Assembly (NCBI RefSeq): GCF_011303555.1
Contig: NZ_CP049868.1
Span: 1,240,001 to 1,304,000 of the forward strand
Length of the DNA: 64,000 nucleotides
Source: Pedobacter sp. HDW13
Lineage (GTDB): Bacteria; Bacteroidota; Bacteroidia; Sphingobacteriales; Sphingobacteriaceae
Reading direction: 5' to 3'
Below, piece by piece: positions 1 to 7,818 of this stretch. Under the pieces are notes generated by a model, which saw only the letters and a program-made list of their open reading frames with translations, made no database searches and was not told where the DNA came from. Positions within the stretch are counted from its first letter, which is position 1. The number at the start of each line of letters is the position of its first letter. Position numbers and translations under genes: made by a program.

Positions 1-856
1 TTCATATCGAACAAAGTTTTGAAGGTTTCATTTACCCTGTTTTCTGGCTTAATATATCTTCCCTGCTCATTTTTAGTTCTACGCTCATCTATTTGCGAAT
101 AAAAGAAATCAGATTGTAGTTTAACGGGAGAGTTTGGCAGGTTGGTCCACCTTAAACTTGCAGGGTGCCCCATAAAATCGCCTTTGTTTACTTTCCATAA
201 ACCACCTGAGCCAACCCAGTCGCCCTGGTTTTCGGTATAATAAAATTTACCATCAATTTCGCCAATACCTGCAGGCGAACGGAAACCAGCTGCATAAGGG
301 CTCATTTTACCATCTTCGGTAATGTTCATGGCCCAACCACGCATAGGTACGCGGCTTTCCGCACGCCACCATTCTTCATCGCCGAAAGCAACGTTTGCGG
401 TAACCATAAAAGTACCATCAGGCATTAATTTAGGTCCGAAACTATATTCGTGGTAGTGACCGCTTAAAGGCCATGCATATACAGTTTCGTACACATCGGC
501 TTTACCATCCTGATCTTTATCAACCAATTTGGTTAACTCGCCACGTTGCGCTACGTAAATCGCACCATTTTTATAGGCGATACCTAAAATTTCGTGCAAG
601 CCGTAGGCAAATCTGCGCCAGTAAGGTTTGGTTGTTGTTGGGTTTTCTACCACAAACACTTCTCCTCTACGGGTAGAAAGGGCTAAATCGCCATTCGGTA
701 AGGTAATTAAACCACCAACCTCTAAAATAGGTCCTTCGGGTACGCGTACTTTATTTATTTTGAAAAAATCTTCTTCTTTCGGTGTTTCCTGTGCAAAAAC
801 TGTAGTAAAGCTAAAACTTAATGCCAGTATTGCTAATTTCTTAAATGTATTTCTCA
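1..856 (-). CDS. Sorbosone dehydrogenase-like beta-propeller protein (3' part cut off by window start)
   Basis: The frame is open from an ATG at 856 down to base 1, so about 285 N-terminal residues are seen and the C-terminus is missing. The first 23 residues form a signal peptide ending V-F-A-Q. The rest has repeated W/G-rich blades with 'PNGDLALSTRRGEVFVV', 'LVDKDQDGKADVYE' and 'SPAGIGEIDGKFYYTENQGDW', typical of the periplasmic PQQ/sorbosone dehydrogenase-like propellers (DUF7133-type) that in Bacteroidota are often fused to a C-terminal cytochrome c, which would lie outside the window. It starts 12 bases after the stop of the DUF1080 gene, so the two are surely cotranscribed. Oxidation of a sugar to a keto-sugar is an inference from family and neighbour. 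The start is chosen because it gives a clean signal peptide. Confidence 0.75.
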
Positions 857-868
857 TTACTATCACAA

Positions 869-2278
869 TTAAAACAAAATGGTATAATTCAACTTACTTC
901 CAATGGCTACAACCATTTCTTTCTTGCCATCTACATCTCTGATTACTGGTTTGGCAGCGCCATCAGCCAGCTGGATGTAATAAGATTTGTCATCAACCAG
1001 GTATAAACCTTTCGATACTTCTTCGATGTTGGAAGCAGTAGCTAAAAGGAAATACAAATCTTTTGAAGCATTGTCGACAGTAATTTCTCTTATTAAGCCT
1101 TGTCCATTTTCCATCACTTTTACCGCATCGGCAACTGTGGTACCATAAATATTGTATTTAAATGTTGGTCTTTCTTGTTGATCCAATACATATCCTCTTG
1201 TGCGGAAACCTGTACCAGCAGTATCTGCAACCCATTTACCCTGTGCATTTGCCAGTTTTGAAATGGCTAAAACAGGTTTCCTGGTAAAGTGGGTAACACT
1301 ACCCAATGCACGTGAAGTACCATTACCACGGCCATCCCACATTGGTGTTGCGTCTATAAAATCGCCGTGCCAACCTTGTAATAAGGTTCCGTTATCCAAA
1401 TCGTAGCTATAAGCCGTTTTTTCTGGTCCGCCTACTGAAATAGCATGTACTGAACGTACACCTGGTAACACATCTACAAAGCTTCTGATCATGTTGTTGC
1501 TTGCTGCTTCGATATAAATCGGATCTGCACCACCTCTTTGGTCTGACTTAGGAATATCAGATAGCGCAGTGATTACAATGTTTTTAAAAGCCACGCTACC
1601 ATGATCGCCTTGTAAACGCAATGGTCCGGTAGCTTTTTCAGCACCTGCAGCGCCACGGGTTGCACCAAACAATTCTACATTTTCGTGAATGGTTACCCCA
1701 TTAAGCACTACACTAATTACTTTCGCATTTTCGGTTTTCTTTCCAGATGCATCGAATTTTGGTGCCTGGAAAACAATTTTAATGTGCTGCCATAAACCAG
1801 GTGCTTTACTTGCATTCTGACGTGGAGCTATACCACCAAAACCTTTTTCGGCTTCTGGCTTGCTGTCATCCCAACGTTGGTAAATACCTCCGTTGTTTGA
1901 TGAGGTTGCGTTTCTCAATCCCCAGGCATCATCAATTTGGATTTCGTAATTACCCTGAAGATAAATACCAGAATTTGCACCTTTGGAAGTTAAATAGTCA
2001 AGTTCTACTGCTACGTTACCATATTCGCTTACGGTAAACAAATCAGATCCGGCTTTTTTAGCTGTTGACTGATTAACCAGAATTCCTTCACCTTTGGTTG
2101 CTTTCAAAATATTTTCACCGTTTAAATCGGCTACAACATTTTCGGCTAGTGACCATGAATTTCCAGGGTTCCGGAAAGCAGAGAGATCTTTTAGTTCGAT
2201 GCGCTGGCCGTATGCCAGCAAGGTTCCACAAAGCCAGAGCATGGCTGTGAAACTCGTCTTTGAGACGTTTCTTATCAT
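869..2278 (-). CDS. Secreted DUF1080 protein (3-keto-disaccharide hydrolase family)
   Basis: The protein has about 469 residues from the chosen start. The frame is open back to 2359, but the upstream 27 residues are polar and the ATG at 2278 begins a proper signal peptide (M-I-R-N-V-S-K, hydrophobic core, A-Y-G-Q). A concanavalin-like DUF1080 domain occupies roughly residues 25-240: 'EYGNVAVELDYLTSKGANSGIYLQG', 'IQIDDAWG', 'GGIYQRWDD' and 'GPLRLQGDHGSVAFKNI' are family hallmarks. The C-terminal half (about 250-469) is a second all-beta region that I do not recognise. Characterised DUF1080 proteins cleave 3-keto-glycosides. The adjacent dehydrogenase-like gene fits that chemistry, but the natural substrate is unknown. 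The gene sits 98 bases after the first GH92 gene as a distal member of the mannosidase locus. Confidence 0.82.
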   Translation of the reverse strand: MIRNVSKTSFTAMLWLCGTLLAYGQRIELKDLSAFRNPGNSWSLAENVVADLNGENILKATKGEGILVNQSTAKKAGSDLFTVSEYGNVAVELDYLTSKGANSGIYLQGNYEIQIDDAWGLRNATSSNNGGIYQRWDDSKPEAEKGFGGIAPRQNASKAPGLWQHIKIVFQAPKFDASGKKTENAKVISVVLNGVTIHENVELFGATRGAAGAEKATGPLRLQGDHGSVAFKNIVITALSDIPKSDQRGGADPIYIEAASNNMIRSFVDVLPGVRSVHAISVGGPEKTAYSYDLDNGTLLQGWHGDFIDATPMWDGRGNGTSRALGSVTHFTRKPVLAISKLANAQGKWVADTAGTGFRTRGYVLDQQERPTFKYNIYGTTVADAVKVMENGQGLIREITVDNASKDLYFLLATASNIEEVSKGLYLVDDKSYYIQLADGAAKPVIRDVDGKKEMVVAIGSKLNYTILF

Positions 2279-2376
2279 ATATTTGGTTTCATTTGTGCCG
2301 ACCGTATTAGGGTCAAACTGTGTCTTAAAATTTCCATTGAGCAGGTGTTTACTACTCAATGGAAAGGTAAAATTAA

Positions 2377-4665
2377 TTATTTTTCTGTTGATAATGAATA
2401 AGGGAAATCGGCTGGATTTGCCCCACGTGTTTTGTTTGGTGTAGCTGTCATGTTAAAGTTTAACACGGCACCTTGCTGCATACCACTATGGCTGATCCAG
2501 TTTTTTGAATACGGTTTACCATTGATCTGCAATGATTGCACATAACGGTTGTTATCGCTGTTTTCTGGCGCATTAATTACTAACTGTTTACCATTTTCTA
2601 AAGTAACGGTTACCTTTTTAAACAAAGGCGCACCCAAAACATACTGATCAACAGCTGGTGTTACCGGATAGAAACCCATTGCCGAAAACACATACCAGGC
2701 AGAAGTTTGTCCGTTATCTTCGTCTCCGCAATAACCATCAGGTGTTGCTTTGTACATTCTGTTCATGGTTTCGCGCACCCAATATTGTGTTTTATAAGGA
2801 GCACCGCCATAGTTGTACAGGTAGATCATGTGTTGGATAGGCTGGTTACCGTGTGCGTACTGACCCATGTTGGCAATCTGCATTTCGCGGATTTCGTGAA
2901 TTACGCCACCATAAGCACTTTCGTCAAACACCGGAGGCATAGAGAAAACTGAATCCAGTTTGGTTACAAATTTCTGATGACCACCCATTAATTTCGATAA
3001 ACCGTCGATATCCTGAAAAACCGACCAGGTATAGTGCCAGCTGTTACCTTCGGTAAATGCCCCCCCCCACTTAAACGGGCTAAACGGGCTTTGGAAAGTT
3101 CCATCCTGGTTTTTACCACGCATTAAGCCTGAAGCCGGATCGAAAAGGTTTTTGTAGTTCAGAGCCCTTTTCTTGTAAATATCGATCTCTGATGCCGGTT
3201 TACCCAGTGCTCTTCCCAGCTGGTAAATGGTGAAATCATCGTACGAATACTCTAAAGTTTTAGCTGCATTTTCGTTCTTTTTAACATCAAAAGGTACATA
3301 GCCTAATTCGTTATAATATTTAACGCCATCGCGACCAACAGCTTCCATAGGGCCTTCGTTATTGGCACCATGTTTTACCGCCTGCCATAAGGTTTCAATA
3401 TCGTAACCACGCATCCCTTTGATATAAGCATCAGAAACTACAGAAGCAGAGTTGTTACCCACCATGATGTTGGCATACCCCGGGCTGCTCCATTCAGGCA
3501 ACCAACCACCTTCTTTATAGTCGTTAATTAACCCTTGCTGCATTTCCTTGTTAATTGAAGGATAAACGAGGTTTAAGAAAGGATATAAAGCCCTGAATGT
3601 ATCCCAGAAACCTGTTCCGGCAAACATATACCCTGGTAACACCTGACCGTTATACGGGCTCCAGTGTACAATCTGGTTCTGTGCATCAATTTCGTACAAT
3701 TTGTTCGGGAAGAACAAGGTGCGGTACATGGCCGAGTAAAAAGTACGCGTTTGATCGATGGTACCACCCTCAACAGCAATTTTGCTTAAAGTTTTGTTCC
3801 AGGTAGCACGGCCTTTTGCTTTTGTTGCTTCGAAAGCATCGTTAGCCAGCTCTCTTTTTAAGTTTAAATCGGCTTGCTCAAAACTAATAAATGAAGAAGC
3901 AACTTTTGCAATTACCTGCTCGCCTTTTTGAGTAGCAAAACCGATAACAGCACCTGCATGATCAACGGTAAGCTCTAAATCTTTATCGTTTAATTTTTTA
4001 TCATCCCAGGTTTTGGCCAATTTAAAATCTTTGTTAAAATAGATTACAAAGTAGTTTTTGAAATTTTTAGGCAACGGGCCACGGGCATACTTGGAGGTAT
4101 AACCGATAATTTTTCTTTCGGCCGGAATAATTTTAATGTAAGAACCTTTGTTCTGTGCATCAATTACCACAAAAGAACTATCGGTTTTAGGGAAAGTAAA
4201 CCTGAACTGTGCCGCTCTTTCTGTTGGTGTAATTTCGGTGGTTACATCAGCATCAGCCAAATAAACGCTATAGTAGTAAGGTTTAGAAACCTCTGCTTTA
4301 TGGCTGAACCAGCTTGCGCGGTCATCGTCAGTAAATTTTAATTTACCGGTAACGGGCATTAAAGAAAAAGCGCCGTAATCATTCATCCATGGCGACGGCT
4401 GGTGGGTTTGTTTAAAACCGCGGATTTTATCGGCATCGTAGGTATAGGCCCATCCATCGCCGCTTTTACCGGTTTGTGGAGTCCACATATTCATTCCCCA
4501 TGGCAAACCAATTGCCGGGTAGGTATTTCCGTTTGATAATGCCGGCTTGGATGCTGTTCCCATCAGGGGATTTATCCAATCAACCGGATCTGTAACCTTA
4601 CCTATGGTTTGTGCGAAGCTGGTTGTTGCCGCAAAACCCAATAAGGCAATAAATAGTCGTTTCAT
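2377..4665 (-). CDS. GH92 family alpha-mannosidase, secreted (copy 1)
   Basis: The protein has 762 residues with a signal peptide (about 1-18, T-S-F-A-Q). It is a full-length glycoside hydrolase family 92 exo-alpha-mannosidase: an N-terminal beta-sandwich with 'INPLMGT', 'GNTYPAIGLPWGMNMWTPQTG' and 'GFKQTHQPSPWMNDYGAF', then the (alpha/alpha)6 domain with 'GTGFWDTFRALYPFLNLVYP'. The presumed acid Glu lies in W-G-G-A-F-T-E-G-N at about 538, and the presumed base Asp pair in G-D-E-D-N-G-Q-T-S-A-W-Y at about 646-650. GH92 enzymes are calcium-dependent inverting mannosidases that trim alpha-1,2/1,3-linked mannose from N-glycans or fungal mannan; the exact linkage cannot be read here. A run of nine C at 3060-3068 lies in the W-G-G segment but the frame is intact. 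The gene is 39 bases downstream of a BSP peptidase, probably in one operon, and the second GH92 (7819-10084) is a diverged paralogue. Confidence 0.95.
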   Translation of the reverse strand: MKRLFIALLGFAATTSFAQTIGKVTDPVDWINPLMGTASKPALSNGNTYPAIGLPWGMNMWTPQTGKSGDGWAYTYDADKIRGFKQTHQPSPWMNDYGAFSLMPVTGKLKFTDDDRASWFSHKAEVSKPYYYSVYLADADVTTEITPTERAAQFRFTFPKTDSSFVVIDAQNKGSYIKIIPAERKIIGYTSKYARGPLPKNFKNYFVIYFNKDFKLAKTWDDKKLNDKDLELTVDHAGAVIGFATQKGEQVIAKVASSFISFEQADLNLKRELANDAFEATKAKGRATWNKTLSKIAVEGGTIDQTRTFYSAMYRTLFFPNKLYEIDAQNQIVHWSPYNGQVLPGYMFAGTGFWDTFRALYPFLNLVYPSINKEMQQGLINDYKEGGWLPEWSSPGYANIMVGNNSASVVSDAYIKGMRGYDIETLWQAVKHGANNEGPMEAVGRDGVKYYNELGYVPFDVKKNENAAKTLEYSYDDFTIYQLGRALGKPASEIDIYKKRALNYKNLFDPASGLMRGKNQDGTFQSPFSPFKWGGAFTEGNSWHYTWSVFQDIDGLSKLMGGHQKFVTKLDSVFSMPPVFDESAYGGVIHEIREMQIANMGQYAHGNQPIQHMIYLYNYGGAPYKTQYWVRETMNRMYKATPDGYCGDEDNGQTSAWYVFSAMGFYPVTPAVDQYVLGAPLFKKVTVTLENGKQLVINAPENSDNNRYVQSLQINGKPYSKNWISHSGMQQGAVLNFNMTATPNKTRGANPADFPYSLSTEK

Positions 4666-4704
4666 TTGTTTTGTCCGTGTTTTTTATATGCGTGTAATTA
4701 TTAT

Positions 4705-5376
4705 TTAAACTTGCGAATTTTTAACGTAATCAGCCCAAAGCGCATCTAAATCTTTTCCGGTTAATTTCGTCCAGATTTCTTTAGTATAGGTATGGTCTCT
4801 TAGTGAAGCATCAACCGCTTTAATGGTACCCGGTTTAATGCTTTTCTCCATCCAGGCAAAAAATGCTGCCGTAATGCGGTAGCTGTTTTTATAACTATGC
4901 TCTGGTTTTAAAGCTGGCAATGCCCATTTGGCTCCGGCATTATCAACGCCGAATTTGTAACGGGCATAATCGGCAATGCCTTCGGTTAACCAACCCGGCC
5001 CAACGCTACGGCCATAATCCTGTACAATGTGCATTACTTCGTGGGTAACTACATCAATATCTTCTGGGTGCTTCACCATCCACAGCGAACTGAAAGTTAC
5101 TTTGCCATCAGCCGTTGCTGCAACGCCTTTGTATGCCGTATCGACAAAAAATTTCACTTCTTTAATGGTTGATGGGTTATACTCTTTTGCAAGTTTTGGA
5201 TAAACTTCAAAAAATGTTTTAATTAAACGTTTTTTTAACTGTGGATCCAGTTCTGCAAAATTACTTTCGAACGATAAGGTGTAACCGCTCTTTTTGGTAG
5301 TTTCCTGTGCTTTTAACTGTGCAGAAAGCGCCGTAATCAGCATTGCACAAATCGAAATGGTGAATATTTTTTTCAT
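4705..5376 (-). CDS. Secreted BSP-family (basic secretory protein) metallopeptidase
   Basis: The protein has 223 residues with a signal peptide of about 23 (L-S-A-Q-L-K-A-Q). The mature part matches the plant basic secretory protein family: an H-E-V-M-H zinc motif at residues 112-116 in 'DVVTHEVMHIVQDYG', followed by 'GWLTEGIADYARYKFG' with Glu132 as a plausible further ligand or catalytic residue. The domain is full length for the family, whose members are predicted or shown to be zinc endopeptidases. It precedes GH92 copy 1 by 39 bases and follows a perfect LacI-type palindrome 59 bases before its start codon, so it probably heads an operon BSP-GH92-DUF1080-dehydrogenase. Protein cleavage next to mannosidases suggests a glycoprotein substrate (inference). 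Confidence 0.85.
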   Translation of the reverse strand: MKKIFTISICAMLITALSAQLKAQETTKKSGYTLSFESNFAELDPQLKKRLIKTFFEVYPKLAKEYNPSTIKEVKFFVDTAYKGVAATADGKVTFSSLWMVKHPEDIDVVTHEVMHIVQDYGRSVGPGWLTEGIADYARYKFGVDNAGAKWALPALKPEHSYKNSYRITAAFFAWMEKSIKPGTIKAVDASLRDHTYTKEIWTKLTGKDLDALWADYVKNSQV

Positions 5377-5434
5377 TTATCTGAGATTTATGGCTTTGGT
5401 TAGCACGTTTGGTTCTGCAAAATAAATATAATAT

Positions 5435-5448
5435 GTAAAACGTTTTAC
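5435..5448. promoter_or_regulatory. Predicted LacI-family operator upstream of the BSP/GH92 operon
   Basis: GTAAAACGTTTTAC is a perfect 14-bp palindrome with the central CG typical of LacI-family operators. It lies 59 bases before the BSP start codon at 5376. The same core TAAAACGTTTTA occurs at 7188, 12662, 12773, 17879 and 17923, all inside this locus. Confidence 0.7.
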
Positions 5449-5511
5449 TAAATGATCAAAAATTTTACTTTACCAACGATTATTTTACTTCCCGCCCCTA
5501 ACCAGGCGTTA

Positions 5512-6492
5512 TTATTTACTGCTATAAGTTAGCGTTACTTTTTGTGGTTCCTTACTGTAATCTTCCCAAAGCTGTTCGACAGTTTTGCCGGTTAAAGCTG
5601 CCCACGATTGCTCGGTGTATTGGTGTGCCCTCAACTGCTGATCCAAGGTGGCAATTAATCCTGGTTTTACATTTTGCTCTAACCATGCGAAAAAACGTGC
5701 GGTAATGCGATAACTATTTTTGTAGCTCTGTTTATCGTTATATGCCGGTAAGCTCCATTTAGAACCTACATTATCTACCCCGTATTTATAGCGCACATAA
5801 TCGGCAATGCCCTCGGTTAACCAAACCGGACCTGCACTGTAGCCATAGCCTTGTACAATGTGCATGGTTTCGTGTGTTACCACATCGATATCAGTAGGAT
5901 GTGCTTTCATATAACCTGCACTGAAAAGAATCCGGTTTCCGCTGGCTTCTGCAACAGCCTTATATGCCGTATCGACTACAAAAAGTACATTGTTAGTAGA
6001 TTTGTTATTAAAGGTTTTAACCAGTGTAGGGTAAATTTCGAAATAGGTTTTAATGAGTTTTTTTCTAACCACCGGATCTAAATTGGGGTCTTTACTGATT
6101 AAGGTTAAGGTATAGCCTTTATGTTTTTCTTTGCTGTAGGAAACCCAGTTTTTTGAAAGCGCAGTAAACAGCTCTTTTTCTATTTTCTTTTGCGATTTAT
6201 TTTTAACCCATTCGCTGTTTACTTTTATTTCTCCAGCTCTGGCCTTAATTGTTGGTGTTTCGTCGGTTACAAAATCCAGCTCCACATTTCTTTTTGTACG
6301 GTATCCATCTGCCTGAGCAAAACCTGGATAAACCTGAAAAAAAGCAGCCTTTAATTTGGCATCTACATCGGCATTAGTAACACTATCTGCATCGTTAATG
6401 ATAATTTTATATTCTCTTTGCCCACGGTTTTGAGCAAAAGCACCGGTACCTAAAAGCGAGGCTAAGGCAAGGATTAAAAATTTCTTTTTCAT
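5512..6492 (-). CDS. Secreted BSP-family metallopeptidase with duplicated, non-catalytic N-terminal repeat
   Basis: The protein has 326 residues with a signal peptide of about 20 (G-A-F-A-Q). The C-terminal part (about 125-326) is a BSP peptidase closely resembling the downstream 223-residue protein: H-E-T-M-H at 207-211 and 'VWLTEGIADYVRYKYG' with Glu227. Residues 27-116 look like a degenerate copy of the first half of the same domain: 'KLKAAFFQVYPGFAQ' parallels 'KKLIKTYFEIYPTLVK', and 'GEIKVNSEWVKNKSQKKIEKELFTALSKNW' parallels the segment holding HExxH but lacks the histidines. The gap to the next BSP gene is 135 bases and contains a LacI-type palindrome, so the two are paralogues that may be separately controlled. 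Zinc peptidase activity of the C-terminal domain is predicted from the family only. Confidence 0.83.
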   Translation of the reverse strand: MKKKFLILALASLLGTGAFAQNRGQREYKIIINDADSVTNADVDAKLKAAFFQVYPGFAQADGYRTKRNVELDFVTDETPTIKARAGEIKVNSEWVKNKSQKKIEKELFTALSKNWVSYSKEKHKGYTLTLISKDPNLDPVVRKKLIKTYFEIYPTLVKTFNNKSTNNVLFVVDTAYKAVAEASGNRILFSAGYMKAHPTDIDVVTHETMHIVQGYGYSAGPVWLTEGIADYVRYKYGVDNVGSKWSLPAYNDKQSYKNSYRITARFFAWLEQNVKPGLIATLDQQLRAHQYTEQSWAALTGKTVEQLWEDYSKEPQKVTLTYSSK

Positions 6493-6802
6493 TTGGTTTG
6501 TTTGGGTGTATGATAAATATGAACGTGGGCTTAAAAAATCAAATAGCTAGGTAAACAACTTCGCTGGTATGGGTAGCGATGCATCAAAAAACGACACATT
6601 ATTTTAAGATAAACCTAAAAAATATAGCTTTAAAATAAAACTAAAACGTTTAAGTAAGCAATAATAAGCATATTACTACGTAAGCAAAAATTAATTCAGA
6701 CTTTTTGGGACAGAAATTTTCACTAAACGCACAGCCAAATGCCACAGCGGCAATTAGAAATAAAAATATTACAGAAAATTTTTCTCGCCGGCAGGATACA
6801 AA
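6493..6802. other. Intergenic stretch upstream of the long BSP gene; degenerate operator only
   Basis: No gene is visible. At 6642-6653 lies TAAAACGTTTAA, which keeps the AAACGTTT core but has lost outer symmetry, and it may be a weak copy of the locus operator. I see no convincing TTTG/TAnnTTTG promoter here. Confidence 0.4.
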
Positions 6803-6849
6803 AGAGGCTGTTTCACCAATAACAAACTAGGTTTGATGAAACAGCCTCT
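6803..6849 (-). terminator. Strong hairpin after the ROK gene
   Basis: The 13-bp perfect stem AGAGGCTGTTTCA / TGAAACAGCCTCT has a 21-base loop, starting 26 bases beyond the repaired stop of the ROK gene. The T-tract on the minus strand is short (TTTG), so it may act as a weak intrinsic terminator or an mRNA-end stabiliser. Confidence 0.6.
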
Positions 6850-6874
6850 GTAGAAAAAGAGATAAGAACCAGTC

Positions 6875-7749
6875 TTAGGTAAGGCTTAAATCGCAACAAC
6901 TTGCGGCACCGATAAGAGCTGCATGCTCTTTAAGTTCTGATATTTTTATTTCCGTTTCAATGCCATTACCTTTCAGTGTGGCAATCAGTTCGGGGCAAAA
7001 GCATTAAATGATTGTGCAATATTACCACCAATAATAACGGTATCAATTTTATGTTCTTTTATAATCGGAATTAAGAACTGAGCCAGGTTATTACCAAATT
7101 CCATAAAAACCATGGTTGCATGGTGATCGGTTTCTACAATCTCGACAAGCTCCTTAACGCCGGCTACCACTTTTCCGCTAAGCTGGTTAAAACGTTTTAC
7201 GAACCAGCGTGTAGATAAGTAATCTTCGGCAATTCCGTCTAAAAATTCGGAGTTCCAAAGGTCAGCATCGAAAGCTTTATAGTTGAGGCATAGCGATGAA
7301 CCCAACCCTGTACCAAGCGTTAAGCCCAATACACTTGCATTTCCTTTGGCTGCGCCTGCAAAAACCTCGCCTTGCAAAAAGCCTGCCGCATCGTTTATAA
7401 AGTGAATATGATCAGTAGGGATATCCAATCTTTTGGAAAGTTCTTCTTTAACATTAATTTGATAAAGTGCTTTAAACTTATCCTGTTCTTTAATTAAAGA
7501 AATGCCTTCGCTGTAATTAAATGGGCCTGGCATGGCAATACCCACACTGCGAACGCCATTTTTAATGTTTTTAAAAGCCTTATCAATGATATCGCACCAT
7601 GCTGATAAAATCACTTCTTTACTCTCCTGTGAATTCACAGGGCTACGCTTGATAGAATCTTTCACCAAAGTTCTTGTTTCTAAATCCACCAATGCGGCCG
7701 TAATATGCGAGCCGCCAATATCTACACCTAATGCAACAGGCTTTTCCAT
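6875..7749 (-). pseudogene. ROK family protein (sugar kinase/regulator-like), frameshifted near the C-terminus
   Basis: The first 254 residues read in frame from ATG 7749: an actin-like ATPase start 'GVDIGGSHITAALVD', the catalytic-type Asp in 'FINDAAGFLQGEVFAGAAKG', 'LGLTLGTGLGSSL' and 'DTVIIGGNIAQSFNAFAP', then an early stop at 6985. Adding one C to the CCCC run near 6995 restores 'PELIATLKGNG...HAALIGAA', the normal ROK ending, with a stop at 6875 and 291 residues in all. The usual ROK zinc motif (C-x-C-G-x-x-G-C) is absent, as in some Bacteroidota ROK proteins, so kinase specificity is uncertain; phosphorylation of released mannose or glucose would fit the locus. There is no signal peptide, so it is cytosolic. 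A TACTTTTG -7 element at 7799-7806 may give it its own promoter. A LacI-type palindrome lies inside the coding region. Confidence 0.8.
7188..7199. promoter_or_regulatory. LacI-type palindrome inside the ROK coding sequence
   Basis: TAAAACGTTTTA, identical to the core of the operators upstream of SusC and the BSP gene, occurs within codons for V-K-R-F-N of the ROK protein. It could be an auxiliary operator or roadblock site, or chance. Confidence 0.4.
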
Positions 7750-7818
7750 TCTATATTTATATTTCTGTTATTTACTCTTCCTACTTTTTAATAATTTGCA
7801 AAAGTAGTAATTCCTTAT

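Noticed and set aside
3060..3068. Run of nine C inside GH92 copy 1 as a possible frameshift site
   Set aside because: The frame continues through it and the W-G-G-A-F-T-E-G-N motif aligns with copy 2, so it is intact here.
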